This document shows positions 43,205-51,370 of a DNA stretch of 53,754 nt, in pieces. The stretch covers positions 1-53,754 of the forward strand of contig CAIJQQ010000052.1 of the NCBI GenBank assembly GCA_903822825.1. Direction: 5' to 3'. The position numbers and the translations under genes are program-made. The stretch is from an uncultured Burkholderiales bacterium (GTDB lineage: Bacteria > Pseudomonadota > Gammaproteobacteria > Burkholderiales > Burkholderiaceae_C). The notes below the pieces were generated by a model. That model was not told the origin of the DNA, searched no databases, and saw only the letters and a list, made by a program, of their open reading frames with translations. The stretch's first letter is position 1, and every line of letters starts with the position of its first letter.

Positions 43205-44131
43205 ATGCGCCTGGCCATCACCCACGAGACCCGATACCGCTACAGCCCCGCGGTGCAAACCGCTCAACATGTGGCGCACCTGCAAGCGGCCGACACCCCT
43301 TGCCAAAAAGTGCTCAGCCACTGGATGCAGGTCGAGCCCGATGCCAAGCTACTGCACAACATCGATGCGTTTTTGAACCACCGCGCCTATTGGGAGTTGA
43401 AGAAACCACACGATGGGCTGATCGTGCGGGCCTTTACAGAAATCGACACTCGGCCCGTGGCTGCTGCCAACACCGAGCAAAGTTGGGAGTCGGTGCGCGA
43501 GCAGTTTCGCTACCGGGGCAGGCACGCGGGCGACGTGCACAGCGGCTTTGTGTTTGGCTCGCACCACGTGCCCGTGCACGAAGCGTTTTTGGCCTACGCA
43601 CAAGACAGCTTCACGCCAGGTCGCCCCTTGGTGCAAGCAGCCCAGGACCTCACGGCCCGCATGCACCAAGACTTTCGCTACGAAACGGCCAGCACCGACA
43701 TCAACACCCCGGCACTCGAAGCACTCGAAGACAAACGAGGCGTGTGCCAGGACTTTGCCCACATTCTGCTGGCCTGCCTGCGCTCACTGGGCTTGTCTGC
43801 CCGCTACGTGAGCGGCTACCTGCTGACCCAGCCCCAACCCGGCCAAGAGCGCTTGGTGGGCAGCGACGCTTCCCATGCCTGGGCCTCGGTTTACCTGCCC
43901 GAGTTGGCCAGCCACGCTTGCCAAGGCTGGCTGGACCTCGATCCCACCAACGACCGCACCGGCTGGGCAAGCCCGGGCGAGGACTATGTCCGTTTGGCCG
44001 TCGGCCGGGATTTTGCGGATGTCTCGCCCCTGCGCGGCGTCTTGCAAGGCGGTGGGGCCCATACGCTCGAAGTGGCCGTGACCGTGGCTCCGTGCGCATC
44101 GTCCCCAATCACCGATACTGGTCAGTTATGA
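43205..44131 (+). CDS. Transglutaminase-like protein (stand-alone)
   Basis: Transglutaminase/protease-superfamily protein of 308 residues without signal peptide. The N-terminal beta domain MRLAITHETRYRYSPAVQTA parallels that of the larger protein upstream. The triad is intact: Cys181 in KRGVCQDFAHILL, His224 in DASHAWASVYL and Asp246 in LDLDPTND. Members may cleave or form isopeptide bonds; the substrate is unknown. It starts 15 bases after the ATP-grasp/alpha-E fusion and overlaps the next gene by ATGA, so it is in the same operon. Two transglutaminases in one operon suggest separate steps, such as linking and removal (inference). Confidence 0.93.
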   Translation: MRLAITHETRYRYSPAVQTAQHVAHLQAADTPCQKVLSHWMQVEPDAKLLHNIDAFLNHRAYWELKKPHDGLIVRAFTEIDTRPVAAANTEQSWESVREQFRYRGRHAGDVHSGFVFGSHHVPVHEAFLAYAQDSFTPGRPLVQAAQDLTARMHQDFRYETASTDINTPALEALEDKRGVCQDFAHILLACLRSLGLSARYVSGYLLTQPQPGQERLVGSDASHAWASVYLPELASHACQGWLDLDPTNDRTGWASPGEDYVRLAVGRDFADVSPLRGVLQGGGAHTLEVAVTVAPCASSPITDTGQL

Positions 44132-44931
44132 CCCCACGCATCATTTTCTCGCACGGCAACAGTTTTCCGGCCAGCACCTACCGCGTGCTGTTTGACAGCT
44201 TGCGCCAGCGCGGCTTCAAGGTCGATGCGGTCGAAAAATTCGGCCATGACCCCCAATACCCGGTCACCAACAACTGGCCACACCTGGTGGAACAGTTGGC
44301 CGACTTTGCGCGCCAAAAACAAGGCAAGGGTGAACCTGCATTTTTGGTAGGCCACTCGCTGGGCGGCATTTTGAGCCTGATGTGCGCCGCACGGCACCCG
44401 GAGCTTGCCCGTGGCGTGCTGCTGATCGACTCGCCCGTGCTGGGCGGCTGGCGCGCCACCACGCTGGGCCTGGCCAAACGCACCCCCTTGATCGGAGCGC
44501 TGTCACCGGGGCGCATCAGCCAAAAACGGCGCAACCACTGGCCCAGCAAGGCAGCGGCCCTGGAAAACTTCAGCCACAAAAAAGCTTTTGCCCATTGGGA
44601 CCCGCAGGTCTTGCAGGACTACATCGAGCACGGAACGCACGACGAAGGCGGCCAAAGGGTCTTGAGTTTTGACCGCGAAATCGAAACCGCGATCTACAAC
44701 ACCCTGCCCCACAAACTCGACAGCCTGCTCAAGCGCCATGCACTCAAGTGCCCCGTGGCCTTCATTGGTGGCACGCATTCGGCAGAAATGCGCCAAGCCG
44801 GCACCGAGCTGACACAGCAAGTGGTCAAAGGCCGCGTCATGATGCTCGACGGCTCGCACCTCGTGCCGATGGAAAAGCCTTTGACCACCGCAGCGGCCAT
44901 CGAAGCCTCGCTGCGCAACCTGGGCGCTTGA
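44128..44931 (+). CDS. Alpha/beta hydrolase, coupled to the Anbu-associated operon
   Basis: A 267-residue alpha/beta-fold hydrolase (esterase, amidase or peptidase type) in the cytoplasm. The start MTPRIIFSHGNSFPASTYRV has the oxyanion HGNS motif; the nucleophile elbow is GHSLGG in PAFLVGHSLGGILSLM; the C-terminal His is in LDGSHLVPMEKP. The ATG overlaps the transglutaminase stop (ATGA), strong evidence for co-translation with the ligase/transglutaminase genes. It is not among the Anbu partners I know as conserved, so it may be a lineage-specific part of the pathway or simply a passenger. Convergent with uppP. Confidence 0.9.
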   Translation: MTPRIIFSHGNSFPASTYRVLFDSLRQRGFKVDAVEKFGHDPQYPVTNNWPHLVEQLADFARQKQGKGEPAFLVGHSLGGILSLMCAARHPELARGVLLIDSPVLGGWRATTLGLAKRTPLIGALSPGRISQKRRNHWPSKAAALENFSHKKAFAHWDPQVLQDYIEHGTHDEGGQRVLSFDREIETAIYNTLPHKLDSLLKRHALKCPVAFIGGTHSAEMRQAGTELTQQVVKGRVMMLDGSHLVPMEKPLTTAAAIEASLRNLGA

Positions 44932-44953
44932 GGCGCGCAGCGGTCAGGGCAGG

Positions 44954-45778
44954 TCAAGCCGCCCAGGTCACCCAACCTGTGTAGTGGGTGCCCAACACCA
45001 CCAAGCCAAAGACGATGCGGTACCAAGCGAACGCTTCAAAACTGTGGCTCGAGATGAACTTGAGCAACCAGCGCACACACACCCAGGCGCTGATGAAGGA
45101 CACCACGAGACCCACACCGAACATCGGCACATCGGCCATCGACAACAAGGCACGCTCTTTGAAAAGGCTGTAGGCCCCTGCGCCGATCAAAGTCGGGATG
45201 GCCAAAAAGAAAGAAAAATCGGTCGCCGCCTTGCGCGACAAACCCAGCAGCATGCCCCCAATGATGGTCGCGCCACTGCGGCTGGTGCCCGGGATCATGG
45301 CCAGGCACTGCACCAGGCCCACTTTGAGTGCGTCACGCCCGCGCATGTCTTCGACCGAACGAATCCGCACCGAGCTGGCCGGGCGGCGCTCGGCCCACAA
45401 AATGATGAAGCCGCCAATGATGAAGGTCGTGGCCACCACCCAAGGCGTGAACAGGTGTGCCTTGATCGCCTTGCCCAGCAGCAAGCCCAACACCACCGCA
45501 GGCACAAATCCAATGAACACATTGAACGCAAAGCGCTGCGCTTCTTCGCGGTAAGGCAGCGCCTTGATGGTCGAGTGGATTTTTTCCCAATAGACCAGAA
45601 TCACTGCAAAGATGGCGCCAGTCTGGATGGCGATCTCAAACACCTTGGCCTTGTCATCGTCAAAACCCAGCAAGGCCCCGGCCAGGATCAAATGCCCGGT
45701 CGAAGAAATCGGCAAAAACTCGGTCAAACCTTCGACCAGCCCCATCACGGCGGCTTTGAGCAACAAAACGGTGTCCAC
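44954..45778 (-). CDS. uppP: Undecaprenyl-diphosphatase (BacA/UppP)
   Basis: Inner-membrane phosphatase that recycles undecaprenyl pyrophosphate for cell-wall synthesis; overproduction gives bacitracin resistance. The start is the GTG at 45778 with AGGAG 5 bases upstream, giving 274 residues; the frame extends further to 45916 without homology. Active-site motifs are [20 protein letters not shown] and [19 protein letters not shown], with about eight membrane segments. It is divergent from the next operon. Confidence 0.96.
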   Translation of the reverse strand: MDTVLLLKAAVMGLVEGLTEFLPISSTGHLILAGALLGFDDDKAKVFEIAIQTGAIFAVILVYWEKIHSTIKALPYREEAQRFAFNVFIGFVPAVVLGLLLGKAIKAHLFTPWVVATTFIIGGFIILWAERRPASSVRIRSVEDMRGRDALKVGLVQCLAMIPGTSRSGATIIGGMLLGLSRKAATDFSFFLAIPTLIGAGAYSLFKERALLSMADVPMFGVGLVVSFISAWVCVRWLLKFISSHSFEAFAWYRIVFGLVVLGTHYTGWVTWAA

Positions 45779-45962
45779 AAACGCTCCTGAAAACTGAAGT
45801 CGATTATCGCTGTTGGCCCTTGCATGCACTTGCGTTCGCACCGCCTCGCTGCAACTGACGCCGCAACCCTGCAGTTTTGTCGCATCCTTATTCACAAAGT
45901 GCGGACAAGCCCGCACAGTCGAGCCTCATCCCACCCACCACAACCATCCCAGGAAGAACAGC

Positions 45963-46373
45963 ATGCAAATGTCACCCGTGATCGCCACCCACATGAGCTT
46001 GGCATTGGCTGCCTTGGTCATGGGGCCCGTGGCGCTGTGGTCGCGGCTGGGCACGACCCGCCCGCGCCTGCACCGGGGCATGGGTTACGCCTGGGTCACT
46101 TGCATGGCAGGCGCGGCCTTGAGCGGCATCTTCATCCGTGACTATGGCTTGCCCAACTGGGCGGGCTACACCCCCATCCACCTGCTCGTGCCTGTGACTT
46201 TTTTCAGCCTCTACAAAGGCCTGAGCGCCATCGCCCACGGCCAGGTCAGCTTGCACCGCCGCACCATGCAAACGACCTACATCCTGGCTTGCGTGGTCAC
46301 AGGCCTGTTCACCTTGCTGCCCCAGCGCTATCTGGGCCAACTGGTCTGGGGCCAGTGGCTGGGCTGGCTTTAA
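45963..46373 (+). CDS. DUF2306-type membrane protein
   Basis: A 136-residue membrane protein with four hydrophobic segments. The start MQMSPVIATHMSLALAALVM at 45963 is preceded by AGGAA about 8 bases upstream; the frame to 45813 is rejected. RLHRGMGYAWVTCMAGAALS and SLHRRTMQTTYILACVVTGL, with paired basic HRxxG/HRRTM segments, fit the DUF2306 family (family name from memory). Function unknown. A 6-bp hairpin (45899-45916) lies in its upstream region. It heads an operon of five genes ending in a LytTR regulator. Confidence 0.8.
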   Translation: MQMSPVIATHMSLALAALVMGPVALWSRLGTTRPRLHRGMGYAWVTCMAGAALSGIFIRDYGLPNWAGYTPIHLLVPVTFFSLYKGLSAIAHGQVSLHRRTMQTTYILACVVTGLFTLLPQRYLGQLVWGQWLGWL

Positions 46374-46392
46374 CTTCAAGAAAGCAATCCAC

Positions 46393-46887
46393 ATGCAAAT
46401 ACTCCAACACATCCCCGTCTGGGTTTTCTTCCTGCTCCTGGGCCTGATCGCTTTGGGTTTGCAACAAACGCGCACACGGCATATCCCCAAGCCACGGCTG
46501 CTGGGCATCAACATCGCGCTGACGGTCTTCACGTTGGTGGGCGTGGTCCAGCAGTGGCAGCCCACGCCCTGGCTGGTGCTGGGCCTGCTCAGCTGGGCCG
46601 CCAGCTGCACTTTGGTGGCCTGGGGCTTGGGCCAAGGCGCTGCCCCCGCAGGCGCCAGCTACAACGCCGAGACGCGGCGATTCACCGTGCCCGGCAGCTG
46701 GCTGCCCTTGGCCTTGTTCATGGCCATCTTTGTGTGCAAATTTGTGGTCGGCATGCTGACCGCCACCGCGCCAGAGCACATCCACAGCCTGAACGCCGCC
46801 ATCGGCATCAGCGCCCTGTATGGCTTCTTTTCTGGCGTGCTCAATGCGCGGGCCTGGCGTTTGATCCGTCTGCAAAAAACAGCATGA
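46393..46887 (+). CDS. Small four-helix membrane protein (DUF6622-like)
   Basis: A 164-residue membrane protein. The N-terminus MQILQHIPVWVFFLLLGLIA followed by LGLQQTRTRHIPKPRLL is characteristic of a family annotated, as far as I recall, DUF6622. Four to five hydrophobic segments; a short polar loop (NAETRRFTVPGS) in the middle. Function unknown. It starts 19 bases after the DUF2306 gene and overlaps the hydrolase gene by ATGA. Confidence 0.75.
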   Translation: MQILQHIPVWVFFLLLGLIALGLQQTRTRHIPKPRLLGINIALTVFTLVGVVQQWQPTPWLVLGLLSWAASCTLVAWGLGQGAAPAGASYNAETRRFTVPGSWLPLALFMAIFVCKFVVGMLTATAPEHIHSLNAAIGISALYGFFSGVLNARAWRLIRLQKTA

Positions 46888-47969
46888 CAATCACCCTGTG
46901 CACCCTCAAGCGGTGGGCATGCGCCTTCACCTGGGTGATGGCCAGCGCCAGCCAAGCCCAAGTGGGCATGCGCCAAATCCAGTCGGGCGACATGCCGATC
47001 ACGCTGGTCTACCCCACCGAAGCTGTGGCCCAAGCGGTGGTCAAAGGACCATTCACGCTTCATGCGGCCTTGAACGCAGCGCCTGCGCCAGCCGCTCCCG
47101 GCAGCCGCAAGCTGGTGGTCCTGTCGCACGGCACAGCGGGCAGCCAAGAGCCTGACTTCCAGCTGGCCGCCACCTTGGCCAAAGCGGGCTTTGTGGTCGC
47201 CCAACCGCTGCACCGGGGCGACAACTTCCGCGACTTCAGCCAAGCAGGACCTGAGAGCTGGAAAACCCGCCCCCAGGATGTGAGCGAAACCATCACCGCT
47301 GTCAGCCGCGATGCGGTACTCGGGGCCCAGATCAACACGCAGCAAGTGGGCGTGCACGGCATGTCGGCGGGGGGCGTCACGGGCCTGGCACTGGCCGGGG
47401 CGCAGTGGCGCATGTTGAATTTGATCCAGCACTGCGCACAACACCTGGACGAAGACATCGGCTTTTGCCTGAACGGCCTGGCCCAGCACCCCGTGCAACA
47501 ACAGCTGCGCAAAAGCCAATTTGCACTGGCACACATGCTCAGCGAAACGACAGCCCCGTCCAGCCTCAAAGCCTTGCAGGGTGGCCGCAGTGCCCATGAG
47601 TCACCCGACCCACGCCCTGACCCTCGTGTGGCCGCCGTCAGCCTGCTGGTGCCCGTTTCGGCCATCTTCACGCCCGAAAGCCTCGCACGCATCACCATCC
47701 CTGTGGGCCTGACCACGGCGGGCAACGATGGCGTGCTGGCTCCCCGCTTTCACAGCGAGCATGTGCTGAAACACTGCACAACTTGCCGATTGCTGTCTGA
47801 TCACACTGAGGCCGGTCACTTTGACTGGCTCTCACCCTGGCCGGCCAGCGTCGCCCAAACCGTGGCCGCCACCCAAACGCGCGGCGGCCTGCCCAACCCG
47901 GCGTTCAGCAACGCTGCCCGTCAAAAAGCCTTTGGCCAGATCGCGTTATTCTTCAAACAAACGCTCTGA
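46884..47969 (+). CDS. Exported alpha/beta hydrolase, dienelactone-hydrolase-like
   Basis: Predicted periplasmic hydrolase of 361 residues. Start ATG 46884 overlaps the previous stop. The N-terminus MTITLCTLKRWACAFTWVMA followed by SASQAQ is a signal peptide. RKLVVLSHGTAGSQEPDFQ carries the oxyanion region, the nucleophile elbow is GMSAGG in VGVHGMSAGGVTGLAL, and the His is probably in HTEAGHFDWLSP. It contains four to five Cys (for example CAQHLDEDIGFC and HCTTC) that could form disulfides in the periplasm. Substrate unknown. It precedes the LytS-type kinase by 7 bases. Confidence 0.85.
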   Translation: MTITLCTLKRWACAFTWVMASASQAQVGMRQIQSGDMPITLVYPTEAVAQAVVKGPFTLHAALNAAPAPAAPGSRKLVVLSHGTAGSQEPDFQLAATLAKAGFVVAQPLHRGDNFRDFSQAGPESWKTRPQDVSETITAVSRDAVLGAQINTQQVGVHGMSAGGVTGLALAGAQWRMLNLIQHCAQHLDEDIGFCLNGLAQHPVQQQLRKSQFALAHMLSETTAPSSLKALQGGRSAHESPDPRPDPRVAAVSLLVPVSAIFTPESLARITIPVGLTTAGNDGVLAPRFHSEHVLKHCTTCRLLSDHTEAGHFDWLSPWPASVAQTVAATQTRGGLPNPAFSNAARQKAFGQIALFFKQTL

Positions 47970-47976
47970 ACATCGC

Positions 47977-49089
47977 ATGACACTGCACCGCCTCTTCGCC
48001 TGGCTCCCGGCTGACCAGCGCAAACCGCTGCTGCACCGCCTGCTGATCGTGTGGGCGGTGTCGCTGCCCATCGCTGTGGCCACCTGGATCGGGCACAAAA
48101 GCGATGGCCTGCCGCACCGCTTGGAGGTGTCGCTGGTGTACTCGTATGCCATCTCGACCTTCATCTGGCTGTTCACCGATGCGTCACGCTTTGCCTTCAA
48201 AAAGGTGCTGCTTGCCCAAGCGCCGTTTTATTGGCCGCCTGCACTGCGCGCCAGCCTGATGCTGTTGGTGGGCATTCCGCTGGGCTATGTGCTGGGCACA
48301 CTGGTGGGCGACGCCTATGCGGGCTGGTCCACCTGGGATTTGTGGCGCCTGAACACCAACCGCTTGGCGGGCATGGTGATCAGCTCGGTGGCCATCAGCG
48401 CCGCGTTTGTGGCGTTCTTTTACCAACGCGCCAAAGCCGAGTCACTGGCCAGCCAGGTCACGCAGGCTCAGCTGATGCTGCTGCAGTCACAGCTCGAGCC
48501 CCACATGCTGTTCAACACCCTGGCGCATTTGCGCGCGCTGATCGGGCAAGACACGGCACGCGCCCACGCCATGCTCGACCACCTGAACGACTACCTGCGC
48601 ACCACGCTGCGGGCTTCACGCCAGCCGCTGCACCCGCTGTCAGAGGAGTTTTCGCGCCTTCAGGATTACCTGAGCCTGATGGCGATCCGCATGGGCGCGC
48701 GCCTGACGTTCGAGCTGGACTTGCCCAATGGCCTGGGCAAGACCTTGGTGCCCTGCTTCATCTTGCAACCCTTGGTGGAAAACGCCATCCGCCACGGGCT
48801 CGAGCCCCAAGTGGCCGGGGGGCACATCCAGGTGCAAGCGATCGTCAGGAATGATGAGCTCAAGCTGTCTGTGACCGACAACGGCGGTGGCATCAGCGAT
48901 CTGGTGCTGGCCCAAGTCAATGATGATGCTCCAATGGCCACCAACGCCGCGTCTTGGGGCCTGGCCCATGTGCGCCAACGGCTGCAGGCGCTGTATGGCC
49001 AACGCGCCCGCCTCAACGGCTCAAGAACCTACCCGTCAAGCGGCACCTACATGCAAGTGAGCTTGCCCTACACCTTCCAGCCCGACTGA
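47977..49089 (+). CDS. Sensor histidine kinase, LytS/AlgZ type
   Basis: Membrane sensor kinase of 370 residues. Four membrane segments lie in the first 150 residues, without the larger 5TM-LytS sensor or GAF domain. The His_kinase dimerisation motif is SQLEPHMLFNTLAHLRALI with the phospho-acceptor His176. The ATPase domain has an N-box in PLVENAIRHGLEPQ and the G-box in VTDNGGGISD. ATG 47977 is 7 bases after the hydrolase stop. The partner regulator starts 4 bases after its own stop. The signal is unknown; the small membrane proteins upstream could take part in sensing. Confidence 0.93.
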   Translation: MTLHRLFAWLPADQRKPLLHRLLIVWAVSLPIAVATWIGHKSDGLPHRLEVSLVYSYAISTFIWLFTDASRFAFKKVLLAQAPFYWPPALRASLMLLVGIPLGYVLGTLVGDAYAGWSTWDLWRLNTNRLAGMVISSVAISAAFVAFFYQRAKAESLASQVTQAQLMLLQSQLEPHMLFNTLAHLRALIGQDTARAHAMLDHLNDYLRTTLRASRQPLHPLSEEFSRLQDYLSLMAIRMGARLTFELDLPNGLGKTLVPCFILQPLVENAIRHGLEPQVAGGHIQVQAIVRNDELKLSVTDNGGGISDLVLAQVNDDAPMATNAASWGLAHVRQRLQALYGQRARLNGSRTYPSSGTYMQVSLPYTFQPD

Positions 49090-49093
49090 GCCC

Positions 49094-49909
49094 ATGACCA
49101 CCCGCCCCACCGCGCTGATCGCCGAAGACGAAGCCCTGTTGGCGCAAACCCTGCAGCGAGAGCTGCACGCCTTGTGGCCCGACTTGCAGGTGTTGGCCAC
49201 GGCAGGGGACGGCCTGAGCGCCGCCAGCCTGGCCTTGCAGCACCTGCCCGATGTGCTGTTTTTTGACATCCGCATGCCGGGCCAAAGCGGGCTGGAGGCC
49301 GCTGCCGAGCTGGCCGAAGACTGGCCGCGCGACAAGGCCTTTCCGCTGCTGGTGTTTGTGACGGCTTACGACCAATACGCTGTTGCAGCGTTTGACGCGC
49401 AAGCCGTGGACTACGTGCTCAAGCCCGTTCGCACCGACCGACTGGCGCAGACTGTGGCCCGCCTGCAATCGCGTTGGCAGCAGCGACACAGGCTCTCGCC
49501 CGGCAGCGATGATCTTGACCCGGTCATCAGCCAATTGCGCACGCTGCTGAGCGCCGCCACCGAACCCGCCAAGCCCCAGCCCTTGCTGCAACTGCTGCAA
49601 GCCAGCCAAGGCAACCAGCTGCGCATGGTGCCCGTGAGCGACGTGCTGCGACTGGAAGCGGCCGACAAATACGTGCGCGTCTTCACCCAAGACGGCAGCG
49701 AAGTGCTCTTGCGCACGCCGCTCAAAGAACTCATGCAACGCCTGGACCCGCAGGTCTTCTGGCAAATCCACCGAGGCTCCGTGGTGCGGGCCAGCGCCAT
49801 CGACACCGTCACCCGCGACGAGTCGGGTCGCTGCAGCTTGCGCCTCAAAGGGCTGGCCGAGGCGCTGCCCGTGAGCCGCCTGTACACGCATTTGTTCAAG
49901 GCCATGTGA
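49094..49909 (+). CDS. LytTR-type response regulator (AlgR/LytR family)
   Basis: DNA-binding response regulator of 271 residues. The receiver domain has the acidic pair in LIAEDEALL, phospho-acceptor Asp58 in VLFFDIRMPGQSG, Thr in LVFVTAYDQYAV and Lys in DYVLKPVRTD. The LytTR DNA-binding domain (about 165-271) has RLEAADKYVRVFTQDG and FWQIHRGSVVRASAIDTV. It pairs with the LytS-type kinase immediately upstream. Targets are unknown; its own operon and the peroxidase gene 200 bases downstream are candidates. Confidence 0.95.
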   Translation: MTTRPTALIAEDEALLAQTLQRELHALWPDLQVLATAGDGLSAASLALQHLPDVLFFDIRMPGQSGLEAAAELAEDWPRDKAFPLLVFVTAYDQYAVAAFDAQAVDYVLKPVRTDRLAQTVARLQSRWQQRHRLSPGSDDLDPVISQLRTLLSAATEPAKPQPLLQLLQASQGNQLRMVPVSDVLRLEAADKYVRVFTQDGSEVLLRTPLKELMQRLDPQVFWQIHRGSVVRASAIDTVTRDESGRCSLRLKGLAEALPVSRLYTHLFKAM

Positions 49910-50001
49910 AGCCCTGAAGCAGTGCCTGCGCCTGTGCATGTAGCGCAAACGCACTGCGGCTCACACGCTGTTGGCTTCAGTGCAGTGGCTTGAAAGGCTT
50001 G

Positions 50002-50025
50002 GTTGGCGTTGGCCTTGGCGTCGGC
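50002..50025. repeat. Four tandem hexamers (GTTGGC, GTTGGC, CTTGGC, GTCGGC)
   Basis: A 24-base imperfect tandem array with 6-bp period in the 199-base gap between the LytTR regulator and the peroxidase-type gene. The repeat is seen; it may be a minor slippage product or a protein-binding array. Nothing else firm is visible in this gap apart from the AGGA before the downstream ATG. Confidence 0.35.
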
Positions 50026-50108
50026 AATACATCGCATTAATTTACAGGGCCTTCACATCCAAAGAGTAGGTATTGATTACATTTGAAAGACCTCCTTCAG
50101 GACCACCC

Positions 50109-51335
50109 ATGCAACACCCAACCGTTCAAAAATCCCGTCCCACATCACAGCGCTTGCTCGGGGGTCTTTGTATCTTCATCAGTCTCGTCTTGAGCGCATG
50201 TGGCGGTAGCAGCAGCAGCACCAGTGACAACAGCACGACGCCAACGAACCCCTATCCAGGCGTCACGGCGTACACGTCTTTGGATTTGAGCGCGCCCCTC
50301 AACTACACATCGCCGACCTTGCTGGCCCACTACGACGCGAGCGTGTTGGCCACCAACAACCAAACCGCCGCCAATGTCACCACCGATAAGGGCGCCACGC
50401 TGGGCCGTGTGTTGTTCAACGATGTCCGTTTGAGCTTCAACAACACCAAGTCCTGCGCTTCGTGCCACAGCCAAGCCAATGGATTCGTTGACCAAGCCCA
50501 GTTCAGCACGGGGTTTGCCGGAGGGCTCACCACGGCGCACACCATGCGCTTGGGCAATGTGGCCTTCTACCAGGGCAACAGCATGTTTTGGGACAAACGC
50601 GCCACCAGCATCGAAGACCAGGCGACCGACCCGATTCAAAACGCCACAGAAATGGGTTTTGACGCCACACACGGTGGCTTGGCGGCGCTGTTGACCAAAA
50701 TGCAAACCTTGCCTTATTACCCCGAATTGTTCAAATGGGCGTTTGGCGACAGCACCATCACCGAAACGCGCATCCAAAATGCACTGGCGCAATTTCAGCG
50801 CAGCATGGTCTCGGCCAACAGCCAATGGGACCGCGCCTATGCCGTGGTCTACGCCAGCAATGGCAACACCAACAGCCCACAAAACTTTGGGCGCTCATTG
50901 GCGGGCAACAACATCCCTGCGGCGGACCGTTTCACGACATCTCAAGACCGTGGACGCGCCTTGTTCATTCAGGGCCCCAACAATGGCGGCAAAGGTTGCG
51001 CGGGCTGCCATCAGCCCCCGACATTTGCGCTCGACCCCAATTCAAGAAGCAATGGGCTGGACCAAGGCGAGACCAAAATTTTCAAATCGCCCTCGCTCAA
51101 AAACGTCGCACTGTCAGGCCGCTTCATGCACGACGGCCGCTTCAGCTCTCTGGAGCAAGTCTTGGCGCATTACGCGACCGGCATCCAAGCCGGGCCTGCC
51201 CGCGACAACCGTTTGCCCGTTGGCGGGATCGGTATGACCGCGCAGGAGCAAGCCGACATCGTGGCCTTCTTGCAAACGCTGACCGACACCACCTTGAACA
51301 CCGACAGCCGCTTTGGCAGCCCGTTCATCAAGTGA
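50109..51335 (+). CDS. Di-heme cytochrome c peroxidase / MauG-like lipoprotein
   Basis: Exported di-heme c-type protein of 408 residues. Start ATG 50109 has AGGA 7 bases upstream; a TTG 12 codons earlier is the alternative. The signal peptide ends in the lipobox LSAC (Cys31), followed by a Ser/Thr-rich tether (GGSSSSTSDNSTTPTNP), so it is anchored in a membrane facing the periplasm. The heme motifs are CASCH (116-120) and CAGCH (297-301), with KSPSLKNVALSGRFMHDGRF, the family segment following the second heme. It may reduce hydrogen peroxide or oxidise a protein or small substrate as in MauG-type enzymes. Convergent with the MFS gene. Confidence 0.9.
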   Translation: MQHPTVQKSRPTSQRLLGGLCIFISLVLSACGGSSSSTSDNSTTPTNPYPGVTAYTSLDLSAPLNYTSPTLLAHYDASVLATNNQTAANVTTDKGATLGRVLFNDVRLSFNNTKSCASCHSQANGFVDQAQFSTGFAGGLTTAHTMRLGNVAFYQGNSMFWDKRATSIEDQATDPIQNATEMGFDATHGGLAALLTKMQTLPYYPELFKWAFGDSTITETRIQNALAQFQRSMVSANSQWDRAYAVVYASNGNTNSPQNFGRSLAGNNIPAADRFTTSQDRGRALFIQGPNNGGKGCAGCHQPPTFALDPNSRSNGLDQGETKIFKSPSLKNVALSGRFMHDGRFSSLEQVLAHYATGIQAGPARDNRLPVGGIGMTAQEQADIVAFLQTLTDTTLNTDSRFGSPFIK

Positions 51336-51370
51336 AGCCGCTCAAATAAAACCGCCCAAGCAAGGCCCCT

